From Pyrocephalus nanus (Eukaryota; Chordata; Aves; Passeriformes; Tyrannidae), in the NCBI GenBank assembly GCA_038380795.1, contig CM076266.1, positions 34,112,145 through 34,176,144 on the forward strand: DNA of 64,000 nucleotides. The letters are read 5' to 3'. Shown one piece after another: positions 11,579 through 24,039 of the stretch. Position 1 is the first letter of the stretch, and every line of letters starts with the position of its first letter. The position numbers and the translations under genes are program-made. The notes beneath the pieces were generated by a model. That model did no database searches. It saw only the letters and a program-made list of their open reading frames with translations, and was not told the origin of the DNA.

Positions 11579-14500
11579 TTAATGTTGTGTTAGCAGGTGG
11601 AATAGAGAGAGAGATGTTGTGGTCACCTGTACTACAGTGTTTATGGCACTGTCAAGTAGTATGAAGTTCAAAAGAAGCTGTTTGAGATGAATTGCTGTCA
11701 GACAGCTTCAATTTCAGGCATATGTGGAGGGGTGTTTTCACATGTGCAGGTCACATGAAGATATGACACATGGTGTTGAGGTAGAGACTTAATGCATTCA
11801 TTGAAGACAATCCATAGGGGGCACAATAATGGTTATTCTTTCATCTGAAGCTTTGTCTTATTTTCTGTATTTCCTACCTCCCTATCCATCTGCCTGATTT
11901 AAAGAAAATACTTTAAATGGAGATTTTTTTTAAGATTATTTTGTTTCCTCTGGTACCTTCTGCATTAAGGACCTCTTGTCCCACCTCTTGTGGATCGACA
12001 AACTCAGTGTGCACCTTCTGCTATGAATTGGTATTTTTTCCCTTATTTGCAACTCTCAGTTTAAATGTAGTTTACAATAAATTTTAATGTATTCCAAGAA
12101 AATTTCTAAACCAGACCATGAAATTCCTAGTTTTGGAGTCTTCATCTAATTATTTTATACTTATATATATATATAGGAAGAGATCATTAGGGAGATACAA
12201 TTTATGTAGTTTATTGAATGGATCATAGCATAATCTTTAATTCAGATTGGTACTGAGACTTTGTAGGATATTTACCTATGGAAGACAAACTGTGATGATT
12301 ATATGTAATTTTAGTAGACATCATTAAGGAATGTAACTGCAAAGAATAATGTATGACTTTGATGTCTATTTGAGTATTTACAAGATTTTTTTTTAGTAAT
12401 TCATTTAGTTAGACTAATTAACTGGAGATTAAGGAGATTGTGCTCTTTTAGAAACTATAATTTGTGCAATATTCTTTTGGTCAGAGGCATTGACTCAAAT
12501 TTTTTCCTCCAAGTCTGTGTCAGAGCTGAACATCACTCCCATGAAAACTTTTTCTCTGAGTTTTCTCATTATTTCAAACATTCAGCATTAGTGCAAGTCT
12601 CATTAACAGCCAAATTAAAATCTCCACAAAATTTTTTGATTAGGTCAGTTGAAGAAACAGAGCTATAGGAGCCTAGACAAAGATGAACAGTAGTTGTCTT
12701 TTAGAATTGAAGGATCACAACTGTAACAAACCGTGTCTTTTCTCACTTGAGTTGCATCAGAAATGAAAAATTGAATATTTTGGGTAATACTGGACTACAG
12801 TAGTTCAACAAGGAACTTCCTCTTTTAGAGCCAGAGAGAACCTTAATCCTGTAACTTGTACATCTGCAATGCTCACTTCAGGTTTCATCTTCATTTTAGA
12901 AGATTCAGTGTCTCATCTATAGGGAAGCAGGCAAATCCTAAAAGTGATGGGCTCTAAAAGGATGATAATTTTGCAGTAGTCATTCTTGCACTGCTGTTAC
13001 TGTTTTATTGCTTAGCTTCTACCACTGTAAACCAATTGTCAGAATTTCAGTCTTCACTTCTCTGCTGCTTTTGGAGAATTCCACTACCACAAATGCCCGC
13101 CATTATATTTGTACATACATTAGAAAAATGAATCACAAACATGTCTCATCAATAGAATTTTTCAGTTGTAATTATCCAACTATACTGGTTATTATAGTAA
13201 CATTATTTTTTGGTGCCACTTATCGATGTCATCTACTGCAGCATAATGGGATCAAATTGAGGAACATTTCCTCTAGCTGGTGTCACTAGACCGTATGACA
13301 GTAAGACAGAAAAATGAGAACTTGAAGAGTAACTGTAATACTTATTTTTCTTATTGTAATATAGTTTCATCCATTCCTTCACAAAATTTAGCCTTTATAA
13401 AGTATCTGTCTTTTCCAAATCGTATTCCCACTGTGATGCTCTGTCTTTTTGGATGTTTTTTTATGCTTACGTGTGCTTGTTTTGTAAGCACAGATAGACA
13501 AAATGGAATCTATCATAAATTATAGCAGTTACCAGTGAGAATAAATCACAACTTGAAAATTATTGAGTGTGCTCCTGGGAACAATTTGGATGTAATTCAC
13601 TGTTGAAACCTGTGGAAAACAAAGTACCACGAGTGCACTGGAGATCAAATCTTTTTTAGTACAAGTTGGATACAGAAATGTTCTATTTAACATTTCTGTC
13701 CCTTTTTACCTTTTATAAAGGGACGAATATTTTCCTCTATACATGAGGGAATCATCACTAGATACAGTTCAGAATGATACATAAGGAGGTCCTTAGTGCT
13801 AAGAAGGCAGTACTGCTGGAGCAAGCATTCTCAGGAAACTAATGAAACAAGCTGGAATATAGTGATATGCCACTAACATATGAAAAACAGGGTAGAAAAG
13901 AGATATGAGATTTTTCCTTCACACTATTAATTAACATTCATGCTGGTGCTTTAAGATTCATATTTTCACCGTTATGCCTACCTCAGTCAAGGCATGTAGT
14001 GAATTATCCAGAGATATTAATTTATTTCATCTTTGTTTTTAATAAAGTTCTCTGCTTTTTCTATAAAAGTCTAAAGTAAAACCTAAGCCAGTATTCCAAT
14101 GTTTAGTTTTTACTTTAGAACAAATTAGAACAATTTAGAACAATTACTATATCTTAGAAATTTAGTTTCCTGTTTTGCTTATACTACCTCAGAGAGGCTT
14201 TCACAGTAGGAGTGCAGAAATAATTGTAGATGCCCATTTTACATAGAAGATGTCGAAAGAGCAGCTCTTTCTGTCGTAATCCTTGTGTGTCTTTGGCTGA
14301 CATAGCTACATTCATTTTAGAAGTTGCCCTAGTAACTACGATATGTAAATCTCTATATTTACTAAATCTTTTGATGCACCAGTGGCCCATAGTATGTGTG
14401 TTATGAATGTCAGTTTAAAGTCTACATGATGAAATGTATGCATCATACCATATTTTTTGGTACATGCATGTGTCTTTCAGTTTACGCACATGCACATGTC

Positions 14501-15769
14501 CCATCTTTTATGTACATATTTTGTAATGAAAAAATGGAAACTTTGTTCCTATAGCATATAATAAGGACTACTGTGATAATATTTCCAAGTTAAAAAAACC
14601 CCAAACCTCTGTGCACTGGTTACTATAACAACCTCTTAAAAATACCTATACTGCTTTAAAAAAGGACAAAGCACTCGCCAAAAAGAAGAAATTGTAGTAT
14701 ATGATTGAAGTTTTAATGAAAATGTCATTTAATAAAAATGTCCTTTAAATAAGGAATTCTCTACATTTTAATGACATGTCAAAATTATATGTATTTGACA
14801 CACAGGAAGCATGGGAGACACTGATAAGCATAACATGGAGTTTTACTTGCAAGAAGTCAGGCAAGATGAGGAGAAAAAGGTCAACAAGGTGCTTGGTGAA
14901 GCTGAATGTGCATCACAGCAGCCCAGTGCTTTGGATTCAGTTGTGGTCTGTGGGAAAAGGGAGGCAAAAAGTACAACTGATCCTGTCTCAGATATCTTCC
15001 TACTCTTTAATTGAGCTTAGTTTTCAGTCTAGATCTTGGAAAGAGTAGACAATGACAATTGTCACATTTATTTACTGACAAAAGAGCCAGAAAGGTATCA
15101 AAGTGTTTGGTCTGAAAGCCATGACTGATCCATGTTTAAGCAAAGCCAGAGCCTTGCTCTGGAAGTCAGTGTATTTTTGTATTGAGTTGACAGTCAGACA
15201 CCTTTGGAAGGGTTTTTATTACTGTTCAGAGGTTGGAAACACTAAACCCATTTTCAAAAGATGTGGAGACAGTGGTGGAGTTGAATGAATGATTCAAAGA
15301 TTCAGGATAACTCACATTAATCAAACTGACTTGCTGTTAGTCAACATTGCTATTGCATACTAATGTGATCGCAGATCTTGGGAAAATAACTTCTTCTTTG
15401 GTTGCTGAGGTCACTGTTAGGCTTTTTTCTAAGTCATATGCCTCCTATGAAAATGACTCAAACATTAGGAAGACTTTTCAGGAGAAATCAATAAATATGG
15501 ATTTGAAGGTGCACTCATTGGAGCACATTAGGAAGTGATAAAAAATGAGTTCTCATAGAAGGGAAACACAGTAGTTTTATCCATGGTGAGAAAAGATCTA
15601 AGCATGCTTTCCCATTGTAATTTAAAGAGAGTTTATTTTCTTTCTTTTATGATTGAAAATACCTAATATTGTCATTATAATTCACACCACCTAAATGATC
15701 TTTTCTTACCATCAGATTACCAGACAATTACCTAACTATACTGATGAGGAAGTGAAATATATGCCGTGT

Positions 15770-15797
15770 GTTTTTTCAGTTGTGCAACTGAAAAAAC
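15770..15797. repeat. Perfect palindrome, 13-bp arms with 2-base gap
   Basis: The left arm GTTTTTTCAGTTG (15770-15782) and right arm CAACTGAAAAAAC (15785-15797) are exact reverse complements separated only by TG. Each arm holds CAGTTG or CAACTG, which fits an E-box (CANNTG). The structure could extrude as a hairpin or cruciform. It is followed by an A/C-rich 'aaaaaaccaaaccc' stretch. Confidence 0.85.
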
Positions 15798-15988
15798 CAA
15801 ACCCTCAGCTATATCATAGAAGAGGGGAATGAGTTGAGTGAGTGAACTAAATGCCTTTTCTATTTTTAGAAACAGTTTGAAAAAAATCCTAATTTCTTAT
15901 CATGGTGGGCTAAAACTCTGAAATATGAATATGTTTAATATTTCTTTAAGCTTTTATGGTTTTCATCTGTTTCAGGGCGAATACCACG

Positions 15989-16004
15989 TTTTTTTTTTTT
16001 TTTT
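15989..16004. repeat. T16 homopolymer
   Basis: Sixteen T residues followed by AG. The T run plus AG mimics a splice acceptor, but no open exon-like sequence follows. Confidence 0.9.
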
Positions 16005-16604
16005 AGTGCCTCTTTATTTATGAAGTGGTGGCCTAAAATTTACTAAAATTTAGTAAACCCGTGTTTAGAAAGTAAGGGGGAAATGTAGAAGGAAAACAGA
16101 ACAAGAAGAAAACTAGAGATGAGACATCTCTGACAATTTCTTGTTCAGTGAAGGCTTTAGACATGAGAGAATGATTTCCTGGCAAGGCTCAAATAGTTTA
16201 TTTAGCTCTGAAAACTTCCAACTACTAATATACAAAAGTTAAAGTAAGGCTTTCTTGTAATCATTTCAGCTTTAATATCTCAGGATTGCAAATTATTTTG
16301 CATGCAAATCTTTTGAGACTAAAATTGGTAATACAAATACATTTTTAGTAAAACAAGGCAGATCAGGAGTCACAATCAGCATAGTTAGGAGAATATTCCA
16401 AGATCAAAAAAAGGCTCATGGAGATATGGAAAATCTGTGGGTTAGACTGTGTGAAAAAAAAAAAAGTTTAAAGCCATTTAGTGGCAGAGGCTCATGTTTC
16501 ACTTGTGAACGCTGACAATTTCAGAATTTATGGCAGTATAGTATTACAATGGTCATGTTGACAATTGCATTGTAAAGACAAACCTAAGTATTTTCTCTGA
16601 AATT

Positions 16605-16627
16605 ATTACAGTAATTTTTACTGTAAT
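16605..16627. repeat. Perfect inverted repeat, 10-bp arms, 3-base loop
   Basis: ATTACAGTAA (16605-16614) and TTACTGTAAT (16618-16627) are exact reverse complements around TTT. Likely a chance dyad in AT-rich DNA. Confidence 0.7.
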
Positions 16628-17172
16628 TTTGTGGTGTCTGAAAAGTTATATTTATTGTAACTAAAATGACCGTTTTAATAATCTACAAAAATTAATAGTT
16701 AATATATGCAGCTTTTTTTTTTTTCTTTCAAATGTAGGGAAATAATTTCTTTCAAAAATAGAGTTGATTTACAATCTTCTTTGAAATATTTTTAAAGATT
16801 ATATTGATGCTGAAGCCTTGCACAACTTTAAATCATACAGCCTCTGAGTAATGAAAGGCAAAGGAGGTCCCCTTATGCAGTCATAAAAAGAAGTGCATGG
16901 TGTCGTTCCTTTTAAAAAAAATGGGGTACAAAGCAGCTGATAATTGAAGTCCTTAAGAAGCCCATACTCAGAAATGAAATAGAATATCTGTCACGTGAGA
17001 AAAAAAGAGAGATTTTTTTTTTTTTGTCAGCTGAATTGCATCTTAATTCAAAAAGAAAAATTATATGATGTATTTTCTCTGAAGAACTTCACAATTTTTC
17101 CTGTCTAAACTGCGTGCTTCCTTTAGGGCCTCTGGTGTAATTTACTTGAATTTTCACTTTTCTGTTTATTAT

Positions 17173-18510
17173 TATAGAATCATAGAATCAACCAAGTTGG
17201 AAAAGACCTCTGAGATCACCAAGTCCAACCCCTGATCCAGCACCACTGTAGTTGCTAGACCATGGCACTAAGTGCTACATGCAGTCTCTTCTTAAACACC
17301 TACAGGGACGGTGAATGCACCACTTCCCTGGGCAGCCCATTTGATTACTCTCTCTGTAAAAAACTTCTTCCTGATATCCAACATAAACCTCATCTGGCAA
17401 GACAATGCCCTCTTGTCCTACTGCTGATTACCTGGGAGAAGAGACCGACCCCACCTGGCTACAGCCTCCTCTCAGGTAGTTGTAGGGAGTGATGAGGTCT
17501 CCCTTGAGCCTCCTCTTCTCCAGGCTAAACAACCCCAGATCCCTCAGCCTCTCCTCACAGGACTTGTGCTCAAGTCCCTTCAGCAGACTTGTTGCTCTTC
17601 TCTGGACCTTCTCCTTATATCCTCAATATCCTTATCACCTCAATATCCTTCCTGACCTGAGGGGCCCAGAACTGAACATATTACTCAGGGTGTGGCCTCA
17701 CCAGTGCTGAGTACAGGGGAAGGATCACTGCCCTGGTCCTGCTGGCCACACTGTTCCTGATCCAGGCCAGGATGCCATTGGCCTTCTTGGCCACCTGGGC
17801 ACACTGCTGGCTCATGTTCAGCTTCCTGTCAATCCAAACTCCCAGGTCCCTTTCTGCCTGGCTGCTCTCCACCCACTCTGTGCCCAGCCTGTAGTGCTGC
17901 AGGCGTTGTTGTGGCCAAAGTGCAGGACCCGGCACTCGGCCTTGTTGAACCCCCTCCCGCTGGAATCAGCCCATCTCTCCACCTTGTTGAGGTCCCTCTG
18001 CAGAGCCCTCCTGCCTTCCAGCAGGTCGACACTCCCCCCAACTTGGTGTCATCTGCAAATTTGCTGATGGTAGACTCAATCCCCTCATCCAGATCATCAG
18101 TAAAGATATTAAACAGGACTGGGCCCAGCACTGATCCCAGGGGGACACCACTGGTGACCGGCCACCAGCTGGATGCAGCCCCGTTCACCAGCACTCTGGA
18201 CCCGGCCCTCCAGCCAGTTCTTAACCCAGCACAGAGTGTCCCCGTCCAAGCCATGGGCTGCAGCTTTTCCAGGAGTATTCTGTGGGAGACGGTGTCAAAG
18301 GCTTTGCTGAAGTCCAGATAGACCCCATCCACAGCCTTCCCATCATCCACCAAGTGGGTCATCTGATCATAAAAGGAGATTAGATCGGTCAGACAGGACC
18401 TGCCCTTCCCAAACCCATGTTGGCTGGGTCTGTTCTCTTGTCCATCCTGTAGGGGTTGTGTGATTGCACTTAGGATGATCTGCTCCATAACCTTGCCAGG
18501 CATTGACAGG
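17173..18510 (-). mobile_element. CR1: CR1 LINE with partly readable reverse transcriptase
   Basis: This is the longest and best preserved CR1 copy in the window. The 3' end is at the left ('atagaatcatagaatca' on the plus strand) and the 5' truncation is near 18510. On the minus strand, 18503-17829 reads as 224 codons. These include the palm motif '[13 protein letters not shown]' at about residues 62-74, the '[17 protein letters not shown]' block at about 119-135 and the catalytic 'FADDTKLGG' at about 149-157. After that the frame shifts near the C-run at 18034-18039, and CR1-like protein continues in other frames, for instance 'LVRPHPE' in the frame at 17681-17935. The ORF2 endonuclease domain and ORF1 are absent. 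A 17-bp unit is partly duplicated at 17621-17650. The catalytic Asp pair is intact, but the truncation and frameshifts make the copy inactive. Confidence 0.95.
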
Positions 18511-21500
18511 TTTGTGCAAAGGCTGGTTATTCAAACTGTAAAGGGGGCAGCTGACATTTATATACTAATAAATACTTCTAAAATAGTCACAGGTTAGAGA
18601 CATAAATTTCTTTATGAAATATAAATGACACCTGAGGGTTTAATTGTAGTGAAAATTAGGAATGGTTAAATCTGACTTGTGCAATGAACCATGTGGGAGC
18701 AGTATTTACTGTGCTTTTATAGTTGGATTTGTTTGCCACAGTTCTTGCCTAAACTCATTGCTGTCACGTACGGAAAGCTGGAGTGCTACATCCTACAATA
18801 TTTAATGATTTTTACAACTGTATGAACTCTAAGTGGTGTATTATCTCCTTCTGAACTTTGATTTGATATCTGTTCATATCTACCCTGGATATGTGTGCAT
18901 AAAGCAGTGGAGAAGAAAGTGAATCTTAGTAAAATAACTAATAATAATTACATTTTCATAATTATGCAGACTTGTTTTTAACTGAATATTTTACATTTTT
19001 ATTTGAAAGTTGGAATAAAATGACATTGTGTTTTAATAATTTGTATCATAATTCTTGACCATCAGGTCTTTCACATTATACTTTGTGGCATAGATTGAGT
19101 AACTAATATACTAAATTCGGACTATGAAATGAACCTCTTTGTTAGTTGGTTTCTTGTTATTTGCTGTGACATACTGCTTTGTAAAGGAGGCCTAGGGGCT
19201 TATCTTTTACTTAAGTGGGTAATTTTTTCATGATAGAAGTTGATAAATCTCAGCTTCATTCCTAAGCTTAAGTCACAAATATTTGTTAAATATAAACATA
19301 CACCACTCACACATAGACAGATTTAATTAGATATCAAAACTAAAAAGGGTTGCAGTGAGATAGAGGTACTAAAAAGTTACAAAGTTTCTGTTGATACCAA
19401 AAATTAGAATAATCAGCAAGAGACTGGAATATTGCTGTTTGCATTTGACCGTGTCCATAGTGGTCTAGCACTGCATGGTGTGAAAAAGCATTCACCTTAT
19501 TACAAAGACATGACACATCTAAAAGATGGTACAGAAGACTCTAAATCTGGTGCCCTATAGGCCCTCAGGTCCAGGACTTTTATTGTCTCCTGAGACATTG
19601 CAGTAATGATCCATCAAGTGAGATCATGAAAAAGGAGTTTGGAGAGATCTGGGAGATGAGCACCTTTGCATTAAGTATCCTGAAAGAAATTAAGAGCTCT
19701 GAAACACATGCATTGCATCCTACGCTCACTTAAAGTAAAGAAAACGGTGGTGCATTTCAAGCAAAAGTTAAATATGAAATTATGATATAGTTCATAAATT
19801 CATTAAAGATACATTGAACTTTTGGGGTTTTTTGTACTCCTTTACATTGAGTTGAGCCTATATCATCTATGCAGTAAAGCTGCATGGGGAGAACCTACAT
19901 TCTGCTTGGAAACCTCCTTTTCCCCCCCTAAACATTCACTGCACATACTTGCATGTTTACTATGTATTCTTTGAAACTATTCATATATATGGTTTCTGCT
20001 TCTAAAGATTCTAAATCCTGGCCTTTATTTCCATCCATACATGCATTCCTTATTCTCTTTTAATTTAATATTGTAACCCTTTCATCTCTGGTTACAATTA
20101 TTAGTGCCTCTTCCTTCAACTGCTGCATGTCTTCCTCAATTTTAATCATTAAACTGATTTCCTGGTATCGTTACTGTTCAGGCTCTTCATCTTCTTTATA
20201 GAGTTTTTTTTTTAATAGTTAGATATTCATATGCTCTATCTGCTCTTGTCTGTTATTTTCTTATTCATTAGCATAGTTCTATCCACCTTGGATGCCTTGA
20301 TCCGTTTTAGACTTAGATCTACATCTAATCATGAGACGTGCTTGAGCTAAAGTGTTATCTCAGAATTACAACATTTACTCTGATCCTCCTTCATCTTTTT
20401 CCTCAACACCTTCTGGAGCTCTGAAAGAAGCTAACCACCTAGGAGATGTCTAAACTGAACAGCCTATTGGAAATAGGCAGGCTTGTTTATATGAAAGTTT
20501 TTAAAAAGAGCAGTTGAACATTCAGAAAGTTGAAAGCCATCGAAATGAACGTGTATCTGTGGTGCTATGCTAGATGAACACAGTTAGTTTGGTTCTTCCC
20601 ACTCCCATGATATCATATTTCACTCGCTCCTTATCTTGATGCTTTGTCTCAAATCACAGTATGTAGTGTCTGCTCAGGGCAGAGAATAACTTTATTTACA
20701 GATTCACTCCCGAGACCCACAACGTTGATTAAAGACATTAGGTGGTAGAGCAATGTAGATAGTAATTGCAGTTCAAGCCCAAACCAACTTCTTAGAGGGA
20801 GGAATCTATTGCAGTGCCAAGACTTTTGTACTTTTCCTTTCTGCCACATGACAGATTCAGTCCTGCAAGGATATGAACTTCCTGCAGTCTGTTGAACTCC
20901 TGACTGCACCTTGCAGAACTCTTCACCATAACAGAGGAGAGAGGAATCTTGTTTGGTTTTTGTTGTTGTTTTTGTGTGTGGAGTTTTTTGTTTGTTTGTT
21001 TGTTTAGATAAAACCTGCAAAGTTTGAAATTCTTATTTTAATAAACTTACCATGTTGAAATAGGAGAGATTTTTACATAGGAGGTGTTAGAATATTTGTA
21101 GCAGTGATCTGGGGAGCGGAGAATAATGCTCACCTTTAGCAAAAAAATAAAAGTCCAAGAGAGTAATTTTTAGATGGCACATGTGCAGAGAGAATTACAA
21201 CAGAGTGGAGGATTACAGTGCATATTGTTAATGCTTCAGTACTTAACATCTACAAATTATCTTGAATTAGAAATGAAAATATAAAAATCTGAAGATAATT
21301 TCATCAGATACCTCAAAGGTAATTTGTGATGTTCCAACTAAACCAGCAAATGCTTTTCCTGGTATCAGTGGCAGCAAAAACATGTTTCTGTTAGAAGAGT
21401 TTGACAGATATCATCACAAGAAATGACAAGAGCCGAGGCAGGAAAGGAAAAGATACTTGTTATTTAAGCAATAATAGTGAAGGCAATGTAGTGAAGCTAA

Positions 21501-22548
21501 AAGAACAAAATCACTTTAATGTACAATAAATTTGCAGCACTGACTTCATATCATATTTTTGCCAACTTGGCAGAGAATATTAGACTCTAAAAATCCTAAA
21601 TATGATTGTTTCTTAAATGCTCTTTGGGATAGAATAATTTTAAAATCTAGAAATGTTGTTTTGATGCATTTGCTGGATTTTCATTTTGTCTAAATAGGAT
21701 TTGCATAATCATAGCAACATAAAAAGATAGAAAACATAAAATTACACCTTTTATAAGTAAGCACATCTGGTGGAGGAGACAAAAATACAAGATGGCCTAA
21801 TGTTTCCATTAGCTTATCAAGTGCTAGAATGCTACCAGTGTTACTGGCAAAATTCATAGCTTATGTTTATTGATCAAATCCTAAGAGTAATTTTTCTCCA
21901 GATTATGTACATTTTTCCATTGACAATAAAAGCATAAAAGTAATTTTACATTATGTTAACTCACAATCAGATTGAATCTGGCTGGAGGATAAAATGGGCT
22001 GAATTAGAGAGACTGCCATGAACCTTGTGGACCAGATGAGATTATGAAGCAGTACAGATGACCACAGATAATATAGTAGAGAGGACCTCTGATGTAATTC
22101 TGTGTATTGTTACTGCCAGAACAAGAGGTCACCTCCTCTGCCATGTTCTTCCTGCCTTAAAATGAAGAAAACATACTTCAATGTTTACTAGGAAAAAGAA
22201 GAGTTTTCCTTATATTCTTTGTTTTTAATTGCATTTGGACCAAATGTTACTTATGTTCTTGTATTATGTGCTACCTCCTTTTCTTCCTTGTATATTGGGA
22301 ACTTTACCCACTTGCAGTGATTAAAAGGAAAAATCTTTCATGCATGGAAAGAAATGTACCACTGGCAAAGCTGTTGCATACCTTGTAGCTAGGGTATGAG
22401 TTACAAAGAGCTTCACTTTGGCTTGTAAACATCATAGAATGTAATTTTTCATGAGTAAGAGAAAAGGCCACACAAGAGTAACTGACCAGTGTAAATATTT
22501 TTTTGCTGTATGTGCAGTGCAATTCATATGCTGTGCTGCCTTATTGTT
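18511..22548. other. AT-rich non-coding stretch
   Basis: No gene or transposon recognised. The 123-codon minus-strand frame at 20649-21020 starts inside the TTTG repeat and encodes a Lys/Thr-rich low-complexity N-terminus followed by sequence with no recognisable domain. The underlying 20640-20940 is somewhat less AT-rich and might be a very old repeat, but I cannot name one. Confidence 0.5.
20987..21005. repeat. (TTTG)n microsatellite
   Basis: About four to five TTTG units flanked by further G/T-rich sequence (TGTTGTTG, TTTGTGTGTGG) from about 20950. Confidence 0.85.
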
Positions 22549-22903
22549 ATAGAATCAGAATCTTTAGTGTTGGAAAATACCACTAAGATCAAGTCCAGCC
22601 ATTAACCCAGCAATGCCATGTCCACTAGTAAACCATGTCCCTAAGTGCTACATCCACATGTTTTTTGAACACTGCCAGGGATGGTGACTCAACCGCTTCC
22701 CTGGGCAGCCTGTACAAAGCTTGACAGAGGAATGAGGTCCCTGCTAAGCCTTCTTTTTTCCAGGCTAAACAACCCCAGCTCCCTCAGCCATTCCTCATAA
22801 GACTTGTGCTCCAGACCCTTCACCAGCTGCATTGCCCTTCTTTGGACACACTCCAGTACCACAATGTCTTTCTTGTTGTGAAGGGCCCCAAACTGAACAC
22901 AAT
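22549..22903 (-). mobile_element. CR1: CR1 LINE 3'-region fragment
   Basis: The plus strand begins with the decayed tail complement 'atagaatcagaatctttag' and proceeds through 'ccatgtccctaagtgctaca', 'cttccctgggcagcctgt' and 'caggctaaacaaccccagc' to 'ccccaaactgaacaca', all diagnostic of the reverse complement of the CR1 3' end and the last part of ORF2. The copy is 5'-truncated at about 22903 and carries no open frame. It lies head to head with the plus-strand copy at 24040-24798. Confidence 0.93.
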
Positions 22904-24039
22904 TTTTCTCTCTTTTTGTGTAGTTACCACAGCAAGTAGTAAGATTTTATCCCAAAATATTTCAAAATTGTGACATTTTTTCAATTCTTCTTTTAAATAT
23001 TAATAAGTACTGCCCTGACAAACAGATTTTGTCTTGTCTAAGGGTTTTAACTGTACCAGAATAGCTCTTTAACAACTGAAACTATTTTATCTATGATATT
23101 AGTCAACCTCTGACACTGTATGCCAAATGGAATCTAAGCAAACATACAAATCCTTCTTTTTCTATGTAATACAGGTGAAAATCATTACTGAGAGTCTATT
23201 ACTTATGTAATAGGATGTGTAGGATATCTAGTGAAAACTGGTTTCAGTGATTAGAAACAAGTTTTCTTCTGTTTCTATTAGATGTCAGACAGTCTTTAAA
23301 TCATATTTTCACTAGAAAACTAGTTGAAGCTTAAGACATAGACAAAAGTGGATAAAGGTTGTGTTGTATCTTTCAGAAACTCTGCACAAGTGGTGTTTTA
23401 AGCATAAATAGCCAGCATGGTAAATAGTTCCTTTTTTGAGAAACTTATGACAAATTGTAACTGCAGCTGGTGCAAGTGAAGCTCTTAAATAGATTTCCTG
23501 TTAAAAAAACCAAAAAATAAACAACAACAAAAACCAAACCAACCAAAACTTTTTCTTTTTTTCCATTTTAAACCTCAATAAGCACTTGACTATTTCAGCA
23601 AGTTAAATATGTATAAGTATTTAAATGAGATGACTGCCAGTTTAACTTGACTTTTAGACACTTCACTCTTCCATAATGAACCCATTCTGTCCCAAGACAA
23701 GCAGAGCCATGTAAGAGCTAAATGAAAAACAGAAATTCTATTTCATAGGAAAAAATAAGAATGTAAATATTTGTCTCTAAATGAGAATGAAATTAGAGTT
23801 CAAAATACATTCCATAGAAAATCAGTGAGCATTCCAACTCTGCTGTAGTCATAAGCTTTTGTAATGTTTCAGCTGCAGAAGAGATACTCACCTGGAAATT
23901 AACACAAATAAGTTTGGAATGTTCTACTCTGTGCATAGGTCAGAACCTTCTGCGTTCATTTTCAGTGGTTGGAAGGCATGAGATGGTGATTAAATATTAT
24001 TAATTACCTCCCTTCAAACCTGCTGAAGCTTCTTTCAGA
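22904..24039. other. AT-rich spacer between two opposed CR1 copies
   Basis: About 1.1 kb of sequence with no recognisable gene. It contains an A/C-rich simple-sequence run at 23502-23550. Confidence 0.5.
23502..23550. repeat. A/C-rich simple sequence
   Basis: Interrupted run of A with CC, CAA and CCAA units ('acaacaacaaaaaccaaacc'). Low complexity; origin not determinable. Confidence 0.75.

Larger units (their letters stand above)
11579..17172. other. AT-rich non-coding stretch
   Basis: No gene recognised. It contains a TA run (12162-12175), a local threefold TTAGAACAA-like repeat near 14113-14148, two perfect inverted repeats (15770-15797, 16605-16627) and several T or A homopolymers (15989-16004, about 16454, about 16711, about 17015). 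Two overlapping frames at 14776-15048 and 14811-15014 follow a CACAG that could be a splice acceptor. Neither resembles a known protein. The frames at 13008-13289 and 13280-13525 look like chance. Confidence 0.5.

Noticed and set aside
17681..18503. Long minus-strand and plus-strand frames as host genes
   Set aside because: The minus-strand frames are CR1 reverse transcriptase in shifted pieces. The plus-strand frame at 17911-18321 is the antisense reading of the same element.
20649..21020. 123-codon minus-strand frame as a gene
   Set aside because: Its start lies in a TTTG microsatellite giving a Lys/Thr/Gln-rich low-complexity N-terminus. No domain, signal peptide or splice context supports it.
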